Below are positions 7,067 through 16,393 of a stretch of 41,044 bases of DNA, piece by piece. How positions within the stretch are numbered: position 1 is the stretch's first letter; the number at the start of each line of letters is the position of its first letter. The stretch lies in the NCBI GenBank assembly GCA_947488815.1, contig CANLCC010000018.1, forward strand, positions 1 to 41,044, read 5' to 3'. The DNA comes from CAIQIA01 sp945861105. Lineage in GTDB: Bacteria > Cyanobacteriota > Cyanobacteriia > PCC-6307 > Cyanobiaceae. The notes under the pieces are model-generated. The model saw only the letters and a list, made by a program, of their open reading frames with translations, made no database searches and was not told where the DNA came from. The position numbers and the translations under genes were made by a program.

Positions 7067-8490
7067 GAGACCACCCAGGTGTCCTTGCTGCCGCCGCCCT
7101 GGGATGAGTTCACCACCAGGGAACCCCGCTTGAGGGCGACGCGGGTGAGGCCACCGGGGGTGACCCAGGTGCCCCGGCCCCGCAGGATGTAGGGGCGCAG
7201 GTCCACGTGGCAGGGGTACAGCTCACCATCGCTGAGGGAGGGCACCGTCGACAGTTCAAGGGTGGGCTGGGCGATGTAATTGCGGGGGTTGGCTTCGATC
7301 AGCCCGCGGAAGGTCTCGATCTGTGCGGCATCGGCCTGGGGGCCGATGAGCATGCCGTAGCCGCCGGCCTCTGACACCGCCTTCACCACCAGTTCCGGCA
7401 GGTGCTCGAGCACGTAGCGGCGATCGTCGTCGCGGGAGCAGAGGTAGGTGGCGACGTTGGGAATGATCGGTTCTTCGCCGAGGTAGTACCTGATCATCTC
7501 GGGCACGTAGGCATAGATGAGCTTGTCATCGGCCACGCCGGTGCCGGGGGCATTGGCGATGGCCACCTCTCCCTGGGCGAAGCAGCGCATCAGCCCCTTC
7601 ACCCCCAGCATCGAATCGCTGCGGAAGCAGTCGGGATCAAGGAAATCGTCGTCGATGCGGCGATAGATCACATCGACCCGCTCGAGGCCCACGGTGCTGC
7701 GCATCCAGACCTTGCCGCCGTCACAGACCAGGTCCGACCCCTCAACCAGCTGGATGCCCATCAGCCGGGCCAGGTAGCTGTGCTCGAAGTAGGCGCTGTT
7801 GTAGACCCCGGGGGTGAGCAGCACCACCCGTGGCGACGAGGTCCAGGGGGCCATCTCCTGCAGGGTCTGCAGCAGCTGTGAGGCGTAGTCGTCGATCGGC
7901 GTGACCCGCTGGCTGTGGAACAGATCGCCGAAGAGCTGCTTCATCACCCGTCGGTTCTCCAGGAAGTACGCCACCCCCGATGGGCAGCGCAGGTTGTCTT
8001 CCAGCACCCGCCAGGTGCCCTCGCCGTCGCGGATCAGATCGAGCCCCGAGATATGGCACCAGCGGTTGAGGGGTGGCATCTGACCGAGCATCTGCGGCCG
8101 CCATCCCTGGCTGCTGAGCACCTCCTCGCGGGGGATCACGCCGTCCTGAAGGATCTTCTGGTCGCCGTAGACGTCGGCCAGAAAGCGGTCGATGGCCTCC
8201 AGGCGCTGCACCAGGCCGGCGTCGAGCCGCTGCCAGTCGTCGTGGTCGATCAGCCGGGGCAGCGGGTCAAAGGGCAGGATGCGCTCACTGGCCTCGGCTT
8301 CACCGTTGTAAAGCCGGAAGGTGGCCCCGAGGCGCTTGAGCAGCTGTTCGGCGGCCCGGTGGTTGTGGTTGAGGCGGTGCAGCCCCAGGGCCCCCAGCTG
8401 ATCCATCAGCGCCCCCATGGCCCGGCGGGGGGTATGGCTGGGGCTCATGTATTCATCAAAGCCCGTACTGGGAGCGTAGGTCTCGAACAT
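7051..8490 (-). CDS. Circularly permuted ATP-grasp family protein
   Basis: A 479-residue member of the circularly permuted ATP-grasp group (DUF404/DUF407). Recognisable segments include FLADVYGDQKILQDGVIP, HISGLDLIRDGEGTWRVLED with NLRCPSGVAYFLENRR, and VVKAVSEAGGYGMLIGP near the C-terminus, where ATP-grasp proteins place nucleotide-binding Lys and Gly-rich elements. ATP-grasp enzymes couple ATP hydrolysis to forming an amide bond between a carboxylate and an amine; the acceptor is unknown here. It is the first gene of the operon with the alpha-E and transglutaminase-like genes. Its 5' flank (8491-8643) is shared with a divergent small gene and contains a perfect GTA-N8-TAC palindrome. Confidence 0.88.
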   Translation of the reverse strand: MFETYAPSTGFDEYMSPSHTPRRAMGALMDQLGALGLHRLNHNHRAAEQLLKRLGATFRLYNGEAEASERILPFDPLPRLIDHDDWQRLDAGLVQRLEAIDRFLADVYGDQKILQDGVIPREEVLSSQGWRPQMLGQMPPLNRWCHISGLDLIRDGEGTWRVLEDNLRCPSGVAYFLENRRVMKQLFGDLFHSQRVTPIDDYASQLLQTLQEMAPWTSSPRVVLLTPGVYNSAYFEHSYLARLMGIQLVEGSDLVCDGGKVWMRSTVGLERVDVIYRRIDDDFLDPDCFRSDSMLGVKGLMRCFAQGEVAIANAPGTGVADDKLIYAYVPEMIRYYLGEEPIIPNVATYLCSRDDDRRYVLEHLPELVVKAVSEAGGYGMLIGPQADAAQIETFRGLIEANPRNYIAQPTLELSTVPSLSDGELYPCHVDLRPYILRGRGTWVTPGGLTRVALKRGSLVVNSSQGGGSKDTWVVSCSAA

Positions 8491-8589
8491 GGGCCAGGCA
8501 CCACTGCGGGAATGGTCGTCAATCGGGGGGGCTCCCCAGTGTGACGACGGTTACCGAATGTGGGCCTTGGCTCACCTGTTGGGGACCCT

Positions 8590-8603
8590 GTAGTATCGGC
8601 TAC
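8590..8603. promoter_or_regulatory. Perfect NtcA-type palindrome GTA-N8-TAC
   Basis: The bases GTAGTATCGGCTAC match the NtcA consensus exactly and lie in the 153-base divergent region between the ATP-grasp operon and a small plus-strand gene. No TAN3T -10 element stands at the usual 20-24 bases on either side. On the plus strand it overlaps a possible -10 (TAGTAT, 8591-8596; TTGGCT lies 18 bases upstream), which would suit repression rather than activation. A chance match cannot be excluded, since the six fixed bases occur by chance a few times in 41 kb. Confidence 0.4.
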
Positions 8604-8643
8604 TCAATGCGGACGATGCCGCAGGCAGGATCCCATTCATCGC

Positions 8644-8835
8644 ATGAATGTCGCATCCATGGACGATGAGGTCGCCTCACGGGGGATCGCGGCTCGCCGC
8701 TCCTCGAGGCTGCGGGGCGACGAACCCCTGGTCTGTTACCAGCAGCTGCAGCAGGACCAGGGCCAGGGCGGTGGCCCGGTGCCGGCGCCACGGCTCACCC
8801 AGCTGTCGCTGATCGAAGAGATCACCTGGCTTTGA
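8644..8835 (+). CDS. Small hypothetical protein
   Basis: A 63-residue reading frame with ATG at 8644; a second ATG follows at 8659. No domain is recognised. The middle is Gln/Gly-rich (YQQLQQDQGQGGG) and the end, PRLTQLSLIEEITWL, looks like a short amphipathic helix. A promoter-like pair (TTGGCT, 18 bases, TAGTAT) lies about 50 bases upstream, over the GTA-N8-TAC palindrome. It converges on the DUF723-like gene with a 14-base 3' overlap, an arrangement also seen at real gene pairs in this window. Without homologues in view this remains a tentative gene. Confidence 0.4.
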   Translation: MNVASMDDEVASRGIAARRSSRLRGDEPLVCYQQLQQDQGQGGGPVPAPRLTQLSLIEEITWL

Positions 8836-9049
8836 TCTGCCGGAATTCGCGCAGGCAGTAGCGGCAGCCGCCCATGGTCTCGAGGTGCCGCTCGGGGGTG
8901 ATCACGATCACGGCCACCGGATGTTCGCGGCAGCGGATCTGGATGGGTGACCGATAGCTGCGGTACCGGATGCCGCCGTAGTCGTAGCGGTCGCCGAATC
9001 GCGAGCGGGCCCGGGCCAGAAAGGTCGCTTCATCGATGCGGCTGCCCAT
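8822..9049 (-). CDS. DUF723-like small zinc-motif protein at the end of ureABC
   Basis: A 75-residue protein. The start FLARARSRFGDRYDYGGIRY and the spacing of later residues resemble the DUF723 module (FxxxAxxxHGDKYDY...), known mostly from DNA-binding ends of homing endonucleases and phage proteins. A likely zinc site is C40/H43 (RCREH) with C62/C65 (GCRYC). No nuclease domain accompanies it. It starts 4 bases after the ureC stop on the same strand, so it is probably cotranscribed with the urease structural genes. A nucleic-acid-binding role is inferred from the family only, and no link with urease chemistry is evident. Confidence 0.65.
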   Translation of the reverse strand: MGSRIDEATFLARARSRFGDRYDYGGIRYRSYRSPIQIRCREHPVAVIVITPERHLETMGGCRYCLREFRQIKAR

Positions 9050-9053
9050 GGTG

Positions 9054-10771
<1,718 letters not shown>

Positions 10772-10772
<1 letters not shown>

Positions 10773-11128
10773 CAGCGCTGCTCCGTTGCGGTGTCGTCCG
10801 AGGTGCCATCGGCGTCGAGGGCGCCGTTGACCAGGCCCTGGAAGCCCACCACCCGACGGCGACCGCCGAAGGGAACGAGGCGCACCTCCCGGTCATCGCC
10901 CGGCTCGAAGCGGATGGCGGTGCCGGCAGGGATGTCGAGGCGCAGGCCGCGGGCGGCGGCCCGGTCGAACAGCAGGGCGCCGTTGGCTTCGTGGAAATGG
11001 AAGTGCGAGCCCACCTGCACCGGTCGGTCACCGCTGTTGGCGACCCGCAGCACCGTCACCGGCAGGCCCGCGTTGAGCTCGATGGTGCCCGGTTCGGTCA
11101 GCAGTTCGCCGGGGATGGGGGGAGCCAT
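10772..11128 (-). CDS. ureB: Urease subunit beta
   Basis: Structural beta subunit of urease, 118 residues. The start MAPPIPGELLTEPGTIELNAG and the QVGSHFHFHEANGALLFDRAAARG core are diagnostic. The final 20 residues are an Asp/Thr-rich tail. It lies between ureA and ureC in the standard order and its stop overlaps the ureC start by one base. It assembles with UreA and UreC into the trimeric holoenzyme. Confidence 0.97.
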
Positions 11129-11219
11129 GGGGAACGGGCATGCCGCCGGGGCGAACCGACGCTGGAAGCACCGACTCTGGCAAATCCCTGCCCCGCCGGG
11201 CTGTTCGGCCCGAACCGGT

Positions 11220-11522
11220 TCAGCGGATCGGCTGGTGCAGCGTCACGAGCTTGGTGCCGTCGGGGAACGTGGCTTCGATCTGCACCTCGTCGACCAGTTC
11301 CGGCACCCCCTCCATCACCTGATCGCGCTGCAGCCAGGTGCTGCCTTCTTCCATCAGTTCGGCCACCGTGCGGCCATCGCGGGCCCCCTCCAGCACCAGA
11401 AAGCTGAGCCAGGCGACCGTTTCGGGGTGGTTGAGCTTCAGACCCCGCTGCAGCCGCCGCTCCGCCAGCAGGGCGGCGGTGACGATCAGCAGCTTGTCCT
11501 TCTCCTGGGGCGAGAGGTGCAT
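11220..11522 (-). CDS. ureA: Urease subunit gamma
   Basis: Structural gamma subunit, 100 residues, the standard length. MHLSPQEKDKLLIVTAALLA at the start and NHPETVAWLSFLVLEGARDG in the middle are family hallmarks. The ATG at 11522 is fixed by homology; the frame stays open upstream but that stretch lies antisense to the neighbouring permease gene. It is the first gene of the ureABC-DUF723 operon. A 91-base gap separates it from ureB, unusually long for this cluster. The region upstream (11523-11600) is shared with the divergent permease gene; no NtcA-type site was seen there. Confidence 0.97.
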   Translation of the reverse strand: MHLSPQEKDKLLIVTAALLAERRLQRGLKLNHPETVAWLSFLVLEGARDGRTVAELMEEGSTWLQRDQVMEGVPELVDEVQIEATFPDGTKLVTLHQPIR

Positions 11523-11600
11523 GGCCGGCGGGCATCCCGTCCCACTCAAGCAGTCCCGCCGCGGCCCGGTCCACACTGGGGCCTGTGCCCAGGGGCCCCG

Positions 11601-12512
11601 GTGCCGGTGCAGGTCCGACTGCTGCTGGATCTGCTGCCGGCCCTCGCCCTGGGGCTGGTGCTGCAGCGCCGCTGGCCCCGTCTCGCCGAGCGGCTGGCGC
11701 CGCCGCTCGTGCAGCGGGGTGTGCCCCTGGGGATCGCCGGTCTGCTGTTGCGGGCAGGGCTGCACCCGCGCTTTGCCGGCGCCGGCCTGCTGGCCTTCGG
11801 GGCCTGCGGAGGGCTGGTGCTGCTGTTGCACACCCAGCCGGCCCTGCGGCGGCTGGTGCCCGTGGGCAGCCTGCGGCTGGGGGCCGTGATGGGCAACACG
11901 GCCTACGTGGGCCTGCCGGTGGCCCTGGCGCTGCTCCCCCCCGAGGCCCTCGGTTACACCATCAGCTTTGACCTCGCCGGCACCGTGCTCTGCTGGACCG
12001 CTGGCCCGCTGGTCATCGGCGGCAGCCCCCTGCTGGGGCGCTGGGCGCTGCTGCGGGGCAACCCGGCCGTTCAGGGGGTGCTGCTGGCGCTGCTGCTGGG
12101 TCTGAGCCCCTGGGGGGCCATGGCCGGCACCGTGCTGTGGTGGCCGGCGCGGTTGGTGGTGCTGCTGGGGTTGGTGCTGCTCGGCGCCCGCCTGGGGGCC
12201 CTGCTGCGCAGCGGTGGGGGGTGCCGGGTGCCGCCGTTGCCCCTGGCCCTGGCGCTGCTGCTCAAGTTGCTGCTGCTGCCCTTGCTGCTGTGGCTGCTGG
12301 CCCAGCGCCTGCCCCTGGCACCGGTGGCCCTGCAGGCGGTGGTGCTGCAGGGGGCCACACCCCCGGCCCTGTCGGTGCTGCTGCAGGCCGAGGCCGCGGC
12401 CGAGGGGGCGGAGGCGGCCTCGGCCCTGGTGCTGCTGGGCACGCTGCTGTCGTTGCTGAGCCTGCCCCTGTGGGGCTCGCTGCTCACGGCCGGGGCTCTG
12501 GATGCCACTTGA
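11601..12512 (+). CDS. AEC-family (auxin efflux carrier-like) membrane permease
   Basis: A 303-residue, highly hydrophobic protein with about nine or ten predicted membrane segments. The GNTAYVGLPVALALL stretch (98-112) matches the conserved N-terminal half of the auxin efflux carrier/malate permease family, which has a discontinuous helix there; VVLQGATPPALSVLLQ near the C-terminus is the symmetric counterpart. There is no ATG near the homologous start; GTG at 11601, with AGGGG five bases upstream (11591-11595), is preferred, and GTG at 11607 is an alternative. The substrate is unknown. It diverges from ureA, and its last 29 bases overlap the convergent thioredoxin-like gene. Confidence 0.75.
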   Translation: MPVQVRLLLDLLPALALGLVLQRRWPRLAERLAPPLVQRGVPLGIAGLLLRAGLHPRFAGAGLLAFGACGGLVLLLHTQPALRRLVPVGSLRLGAVMGNTAYVGLPVALALLPPEALGYTISFDLAGTVLCWTAGPLVIGGSPLLGRWALLRGNPAVQGVLLALLLGLSPWGAMAGTVLWWPARLVVLLGLVLLGARLGALLRSGGGCRVPPLPLALALLLKLLLLPLLLWLLAQRLPLAPVALQAVVLQGATPPALSVLLQAEAAAEGAEAASALVLLGTLLSLLSLPLWGSLLTAGALDAT

Positions 12513-13056
12513 TGTTGCAGCCGATCGACGGTCGCTGGTCCCCGGCCACCGGCTGTCCGGCCTGGACGGCGGCCACGGCCGCCCGCAGGTCATGGCCATC
12601 GACGGGACGGTCGTTGCCGGGGCGGCTGTCGTCGAGCTGACCGCGGTAGGCCAGGCGGTGGTCGGCGTCGAACAGGTAGATGTCGGGGGTGCAGGCGGCG
12701 CCGAAGGCCCGGGCGACGGTCTGCTCGGCGTCGTGGAGATAGGGAAACGGCCAGCCGCAGGCCTCGGCCTGGGCCCGCAGGCCGTCCGGGCCATCCTGGG
12801 GATGGGTCTGCACGCTGTTGCTGCTGATGGCGATGATCGCGACCTGCCCCGTCAGGTCATTCGCCAGCCGCGTCAGCTCGGGTTCGATGTGCTTCACGAA
12901 GGGACAGTGGGCGCAGAGAAACAGCACCAGCACCGGCCGGTTCGCCAGGGCGTCGGCGATCAGCGGCCCGCCACAGACGGGTGTGAGGCCGGCCTGCATC
13001 GCCTCCAGCGGTAGGGGCGTGCCGAGGGGCAGCATCCTCGAGGCGGTGAGGGCCAT
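12484..13056 (-). CDS. Thioredoxin-fold protein with CxxC
   Basis: A 190-residue protein of the AhpC/TSA-TlpA-like type. VLVLFLCAHCPFVKHIEPEL (43-62) holds a CAHC redox motif (C48/C51) after the first beta strand, and IIAISSN and a cis-Pro context (CTPDIYLFD) follow as in thioredoxin folds. MALTASRMLPLGTPLP is taken as the start, as in related proteins; an ATG pair 30 bases upstream is possible. No signal peptide is evident, so a cytoplasmic peroxiredoxin-like or thiol-reductase role is inferred. It is a single gene with convergent overlap (29 bases) with the permease and diverges from the desaturase with a 72-base gap. Confidence 0.82.
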   Translation of the reverse strand: MALTASRMLPLGTPLPLEAMQAGLTPVCGGPLIADALANRPVLVLFLCAHCPFVKHIEPELTRLANDLTGQVAIIAISSNSVQTHPQDGPDGLRAQAEACGWPFPYLHDAEQTVARAFGAACTPDIYLFDADHRLAYRGQLDDSRPGNDRPVDGHDLRAAVAAVQAGQPVAGDQRPSIGCNIKWHPEPRP

Positions 13057-13128
13057 GGCGGGCACGGGACGTATCGGCGGCATCATCGCCAGCCCCGGTG
13101 CCCGGTCTGCGGCGCCTAGGCTTGGCTG

Positions 13129-14262
13129 ATGCCGGACGGGTCCGCCCTTTCTGCGTGTCCCGCCGCAGCCGATCGTCTGACTCTCACCTCCGCCCCGGGC
13201 GCCCCAACGGCTGCCCCGCGCCGCACTGACTTTGTGCTCCGCCCCTTCCTGGAGCGGTCGGATGCGATCGCCGCCTGGCAGATGGCCAACACCCTCGGGC
13301 CTTTGGCGCTGTTGTGGTGGGCGGCCCTGTGGTCGATCGACCATCGGCCCTGGCTGCTGCCGCCGGTGCTGCTGCTGCAGGTGCTGTTCATGGCCCGCTG
13401 CTTCTCGCTGATGCACGACTGCGGCCATGGCTCGCTGTTCCGTGGTCGCCGCGCCAACCGCTGGGCCGGCTTCGTGTTCGGCATCGTCGCCGGCATTCCC
13501 CAGCTGCCCTGGTCCCGCGGCCATGCGTTTCACCACCGCCACAACGGCGACTGGGAGAAATACCAGGGCCCCTCAGCCCTGATCAGCACCGAGGCCTTCG
13601 CTGGCCTCAGCCCCGGCAGCCGGCGGATGTACCGCTGGTTGCGCCATCCGCTGATGCTGTTCCCCGGGGGATTTTTCTACCTCGTGATCAAGCCCCGCCT
13701 GCAGCTGTTGCTTGGCGCCGTGGACCTGGTCGCCGCCTCGATCCGGCGCACACCAGCGTCCAGCCCCCAGCGCAGCCGCCACTGGCACAGCCCGGCCGAA
13801 GGGCGTGATCTGGCCCTCAACACCCTGGCGGTGGTGGCGGTGTGGCTGCTGATGGGCTGGCAGGTGGGCATCGGCCGGTTCTGGATCGTCTATGCCCCGT
13901 TGATGACCATGGCCGCGGCCCTGTTCATCTGCGTGTTCTTCGTGCAGCACAACTTCCCCGGGTCCTACGCCCACCGCACCGAAGGCTGGAGTTCGATGGC
14001 CGGGGTGGTCGACGGCACCAGCGACCTTGATCTGCCGCCGCTGCTGCACTGGTTCACCGCCGACATCGGCTGCCACGCCATGCACCATCTGTGCGATGCA
14101 ATCCCCAATTACCGACTGCGGGCGGCCCACGACCGCAACGCCGCCCTGCTGACCGGGGTGCGGCGTCTGCGGCTCGCCGACATCGCCGGCTGCTTCGACT
14201 ACATCCTCTGGGATCCCGACGCCGCCAGCCTCACCACCATCGCGGTTCAGCCGCCGGCCTGA
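13129..14262 (+). CDS. Membrane fatty acid desaturase-type protein
   Basis: A 377-residue diiron membrane desaturase. The histidine boxes are HDCGH (96-100), HAFHH (132-136) and HAMHH (316-320), with a further QHNF at 273-276. Hydrophobic pairs around residues 55-95, 112-125, 180-200 and 228-273 suit the membrane hairpins of this fold. The N-terminal 35 residues are Ala/Pro-rich and unmatched. The HAMHHLCDAIPNYRL ending resembles acyl-lipid desaturases but could also suit carotenoid-modifying relatives, so the regiospecificity is left open. Its 3' end overlaps the convergent photolyase-like gene by 16 bases. Confidence 0.87.
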   Translation: MPDGSALSACPAAADRLTLTSAPGAPTAAPRRTDFVLRPFLERSDAIAAWQMANTLGPLALLWWAALWSIDHRPWLLPPVLLLQVLFMARCFSLMHDCGHGSLFRGRRANRWAGFVFGIVAGIPQLPWSRGHAFHHRHNGDWEKYQGPSALISTEAFAGLSPGSRRMYRWLRHPLMLFPGGFFYLVIKPRLQLLLGAVDLVAASIRRTPASSPQRSRHWHSPAEGRDLALNTLAVVAVWLLMGWQVGIGRFWIVYAPLMTMAAALFICVFFVQHNFPGSYAHRTEGWSSMAGVVDGTSDLDLPPLLHWFTADIGCHAMHHLCDAIPNYRLRAAHDRNAALLTGVRRLRLADIAGCFDYILWDPDAASLTTIAVQPPA

Positions 14263-15494
14263 GACCACACCAGGGGTTCGGCCCGACGCCAGTACCGCGA
14301 GAAACGGCGCAGGTCGGGGCTTCCGGGGCCGCCTTCGGGCAGGTCGACGAAGGCCTCCGGGTTCAGCACCTGCACCGGCAGCGTCTGTGCCAGTTCGCGG
14401 CTGATGGCCTCGATCCGGGGATCCACCGCCCTGCTGGTGACGATGCCGTCGGCCCCGGCGGCGGCCGCCGCCTGCCTCAGCACCGGCATCTCGTCGCCCT
14501 CCAGCACCGCCACGGGCAGCTCCGTGAGGCATTCGCGCAGGAACCGCCGCCGGCCTTCCGCCAGGGGCACCCCCCCACCGGTGCCCGGCGGATCGCTGCT
14601 GGCCACGAACACCGCCCGGGCGCCGGGGTGGGCCCGCAGGGCCGGATTGGCCGGTCCGAGCGCTTCGGCATGCACCCACAGCAGCGGTCGTGTCAGGGTG
14701 GTGGTGGCCGTGGGCGCAGGGCCACTGCCGGGGCTGGCCCCCCCGGGCTGCACCGTTGGCGCGTCCGCCGGCAACGGCCGGAACAGCCGCTCCTGCAACT
14801 GCTCGTAGCTGGCCTCGAACGGGCAGCCTCGCCGGTTCAGGGGGCAGCGGTCGCAGTGGCGACCGGCGCCGTACCGCTCGAGGTTGCCGCGGTTGAAGAT
14901 GTAGGGCTTCTGGCTGAAGCTGCTGGCCACCCACTGCCAGCTGAGGTTGTTGCTGGCCGGGTCGCCATCCAGCAGGTGCGCGAGAAACCAGCGGGCCCCG
15001 GCCTGCCAACGCACCCGTCGCCAATGCACCACATAGGAGGCCAGCCACATCCGCGCGTGGTTGTGCAGCCAGCCCGTCTGCTGCAGTTCGCCGGCGAAGG
15101 CATCAATGCAGGCCAGGCCCGTGGTGGCGGTCGCGATGTCGATCGGCAGCTCTGGGGCGTAGGCCGCCGCAGGATGGCCGGTGCGCAGGGGCTCGCGGTC
15201 ATGCCAGATCCCGTCCCCCAGCTGCCGTCCCAGCCGTTGCCAGTAGTCGCGCCAGCCCAGCTCGGCGATCAGGCGTTCGCCGGTCCGCCGCCGCTGCGAG
15301 GCCGTCTCGAGCCGGGCCAGGCGGGTGAACACCGCATCACGCACTTCGGCCAGGGTCAGCACCCCATGGCGGATGTAGGGCGACAGCCCGGTGACCGCAC
15401 CGTCGAGGTGGTTGCGGCTGGCGCCGTAGCGGGCCGGATCGATGGCGGCCAGCCGCTGGTCCGCCGCCCGACGGCCCCCAGGCCAGCTGCTCAT
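14247..15494 (-). CDS. Photolyase/cryptochrome-like protein with apparently permuted domains
   Basis: A 415-residue protein. Residues 20-240 carry the photolyase FAD-binding helical domain: GLSPYIRHGVLT (36-47), ELGWRDYWQRL (78-88), TGWLHNHARMWLASYVVHW (140-158) and DGDPASNNLSWQWVASSF (176-193). There is no alpha/beta antenna domain before it. Residues 268-415 instead resemble that missing domain: RPLLWVHAEALGPANPALRA at the start and DLRRFSRYWRR at the end, where photolyases have LVWFRxDLRxxDNPAL and an FSxYWK-like close. A Pro/Ala/Gly-rich linker joins them. Three Cys lie at 214, 217 and 224 (CDRCPLNRRGC). DNA repair or blue-light sensing is inferred. Its start overlaps the ureD stop by 4 bases (ATGA). 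Confidence 0.8.
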   Translation of the reverse strand: MSSWPGGRRAADQRLAAIDPARYGASRNHLDGAVTGLSPYIRHGVLTLAEVRDAVFTRLARLETASQRRRTGERLIAELGWRDYWQRLGRQLGDGIWHDREPLRTGHPAAAYAPELPIDIATATTGLACIDAFAGELQQTGWLHNHARMWLASYVVHWRRVRWQAGARWFLAHLLDGDPASNNLSWQWVASSFSQKPYIFNRGNLERYGAGRHCDRCPLNRRGCPFEASYEQLQERLFRPLPADAPTVQPGGASPGSGPAPTATTTLTRPLLWVHAEALGPANPALRAHPGARAVFVASSDPPGTGGGVPLAEGRRRFLRECLTELPVAVLEGDEMPVLRQAAAAAGADGIVTSRAVDPRIEAISRELAQTLPVQVLNPEAFVDLPEGGPGSPDLRRFSRYWRRAEPLVWSQAGG

Positions 15495-16357
15495 GGTTCC
15501 TCCTGCAGGGGCCATTCCCGCAGCGGCTCCGGCGCCGCCAGCCCCCGCAGCCGCCGCGACAGGGCCCACAGCTGCCGGAACCAGCGGCGGGCTTCCTGGC
15601 TGGAGGGGCCGCGGTAGCGGGCGATCAGCCCCTGTTCCAGCGCCCCCAGGGCCCCCTGACCCTGCAGGTTGCCGGCCCCACGGCGGCCTTCCTCGAGCAG
15701 GGGCTGCAGGCTGTCGGCCGGCAGGGGGGCCGGGGCCGCCCACACCAGGGTGGCGAACACCGGCTGACCGGCCAGGCCGTGCTCGTCATCGAGGCTGTCG
15801 CCATCGAGCTGCAGCCGTTCCACCAGCTCCAGCCGTTCGCCGCGGCGCAGCTCCAGCCGGTTGCGCCAGCAGCCGCTGCCGAGGGTCTCGCCCCGGGCCG
15901 TGCGCCCCAGCCGCACCACGTCGATGCCCAGCCACGAGGCATCGGCCGCCAGCTGCAGCCGCTGCACCTGCTCGAGCAGCCCACCGGCGAAGACGACGGT
16001 TTCCTGGGGCAGCCATTCGAGGTCGGCGCCAGGCCCCAGCTGCACATCCAGGGCCAGCTGCGTCCAGCGCCCGTCGGGCTGCAGCCGCGAGCGGCCGCGG
16101 CTGCCGTACACCTTCTGGGCCGCCACCGAGGTCAGCAGGGCGCGGCTGCCGGCCGCCAGGTCGGCCGTGATCGTGAGTGCATCGCCGCCCACCAGCCCGC
16201 CGGCGGTGTGCAGCAGCGGCAGGCGGCAGCGGCCATCGGCCCCGGACTGGCTGCGCTGCAGCCGCAGCGGCGCCGTGGCACCCCCCTGCAGGGTGGTGGC
16301 GCCGTCGGCCCCATCGGGCCGGAAGCGCAGCCGTGCCGTGGCGCACCAGCCGTCCAT
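15491..16357 (-). CDS. ureD: Urease accessory protein UreD
   Basis: Scaffold that binds apo-urease and, with UreF and UreG, admits nickel to the active site. From the preferred ATG at 16357 it is 288 residues, a normal UreD length; MDGWCATARLRFRP matches the usual start near the first beta strand. The family core is visible: PLLHTAGGLVGGDALTI, ALLTSVAAQKVYGSRG and EWLPQETVVFAGG. Longer starts (for example 16426) would run antisense through ureE and are disfavoured. Only 36 bases separate it from the divergent ureE start. Downstream it overlaps the photolyase-like gene, so the two are presumably cotranscribed. Confidence 0.93.
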   Translation of the reverse strand: MDGWCATARLRFRPDGADGATTLQGGATAPLRLQRSQSGADGRCRLPLLHTAGGLVGGDALTITADLAAGSRALLTSVAAQKVYGSRGRSRLQPDGRWTQLALDVQLGPGADLEWLPQETVVFAGGLLEQVQRLQLAADASWLGIDVVRLGRTARGETLGSGCWRNRLELRRGERLELVERLQLDGDSLDDEHGLAGQPVFATLVWAAPAPLPADSLQPLLEEGRRGAGNLQGQGALGALEQGLIARYRGPSSQEARRWFRQLWALSRRLRGLAAPEPLREWPLQEEP

Positions 16358-16393
16358 GGGCCCATGCTGCAGCAGCGCGCCACTGAGGACCGC

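Noticed and set aside
11212..11221. A 10-bp palindrome (GAACCGGTTC) at the end of ureA as an operator
   Set aside because: It spans the ureA stop, is short for a GC-rich genome and has no promoter context.
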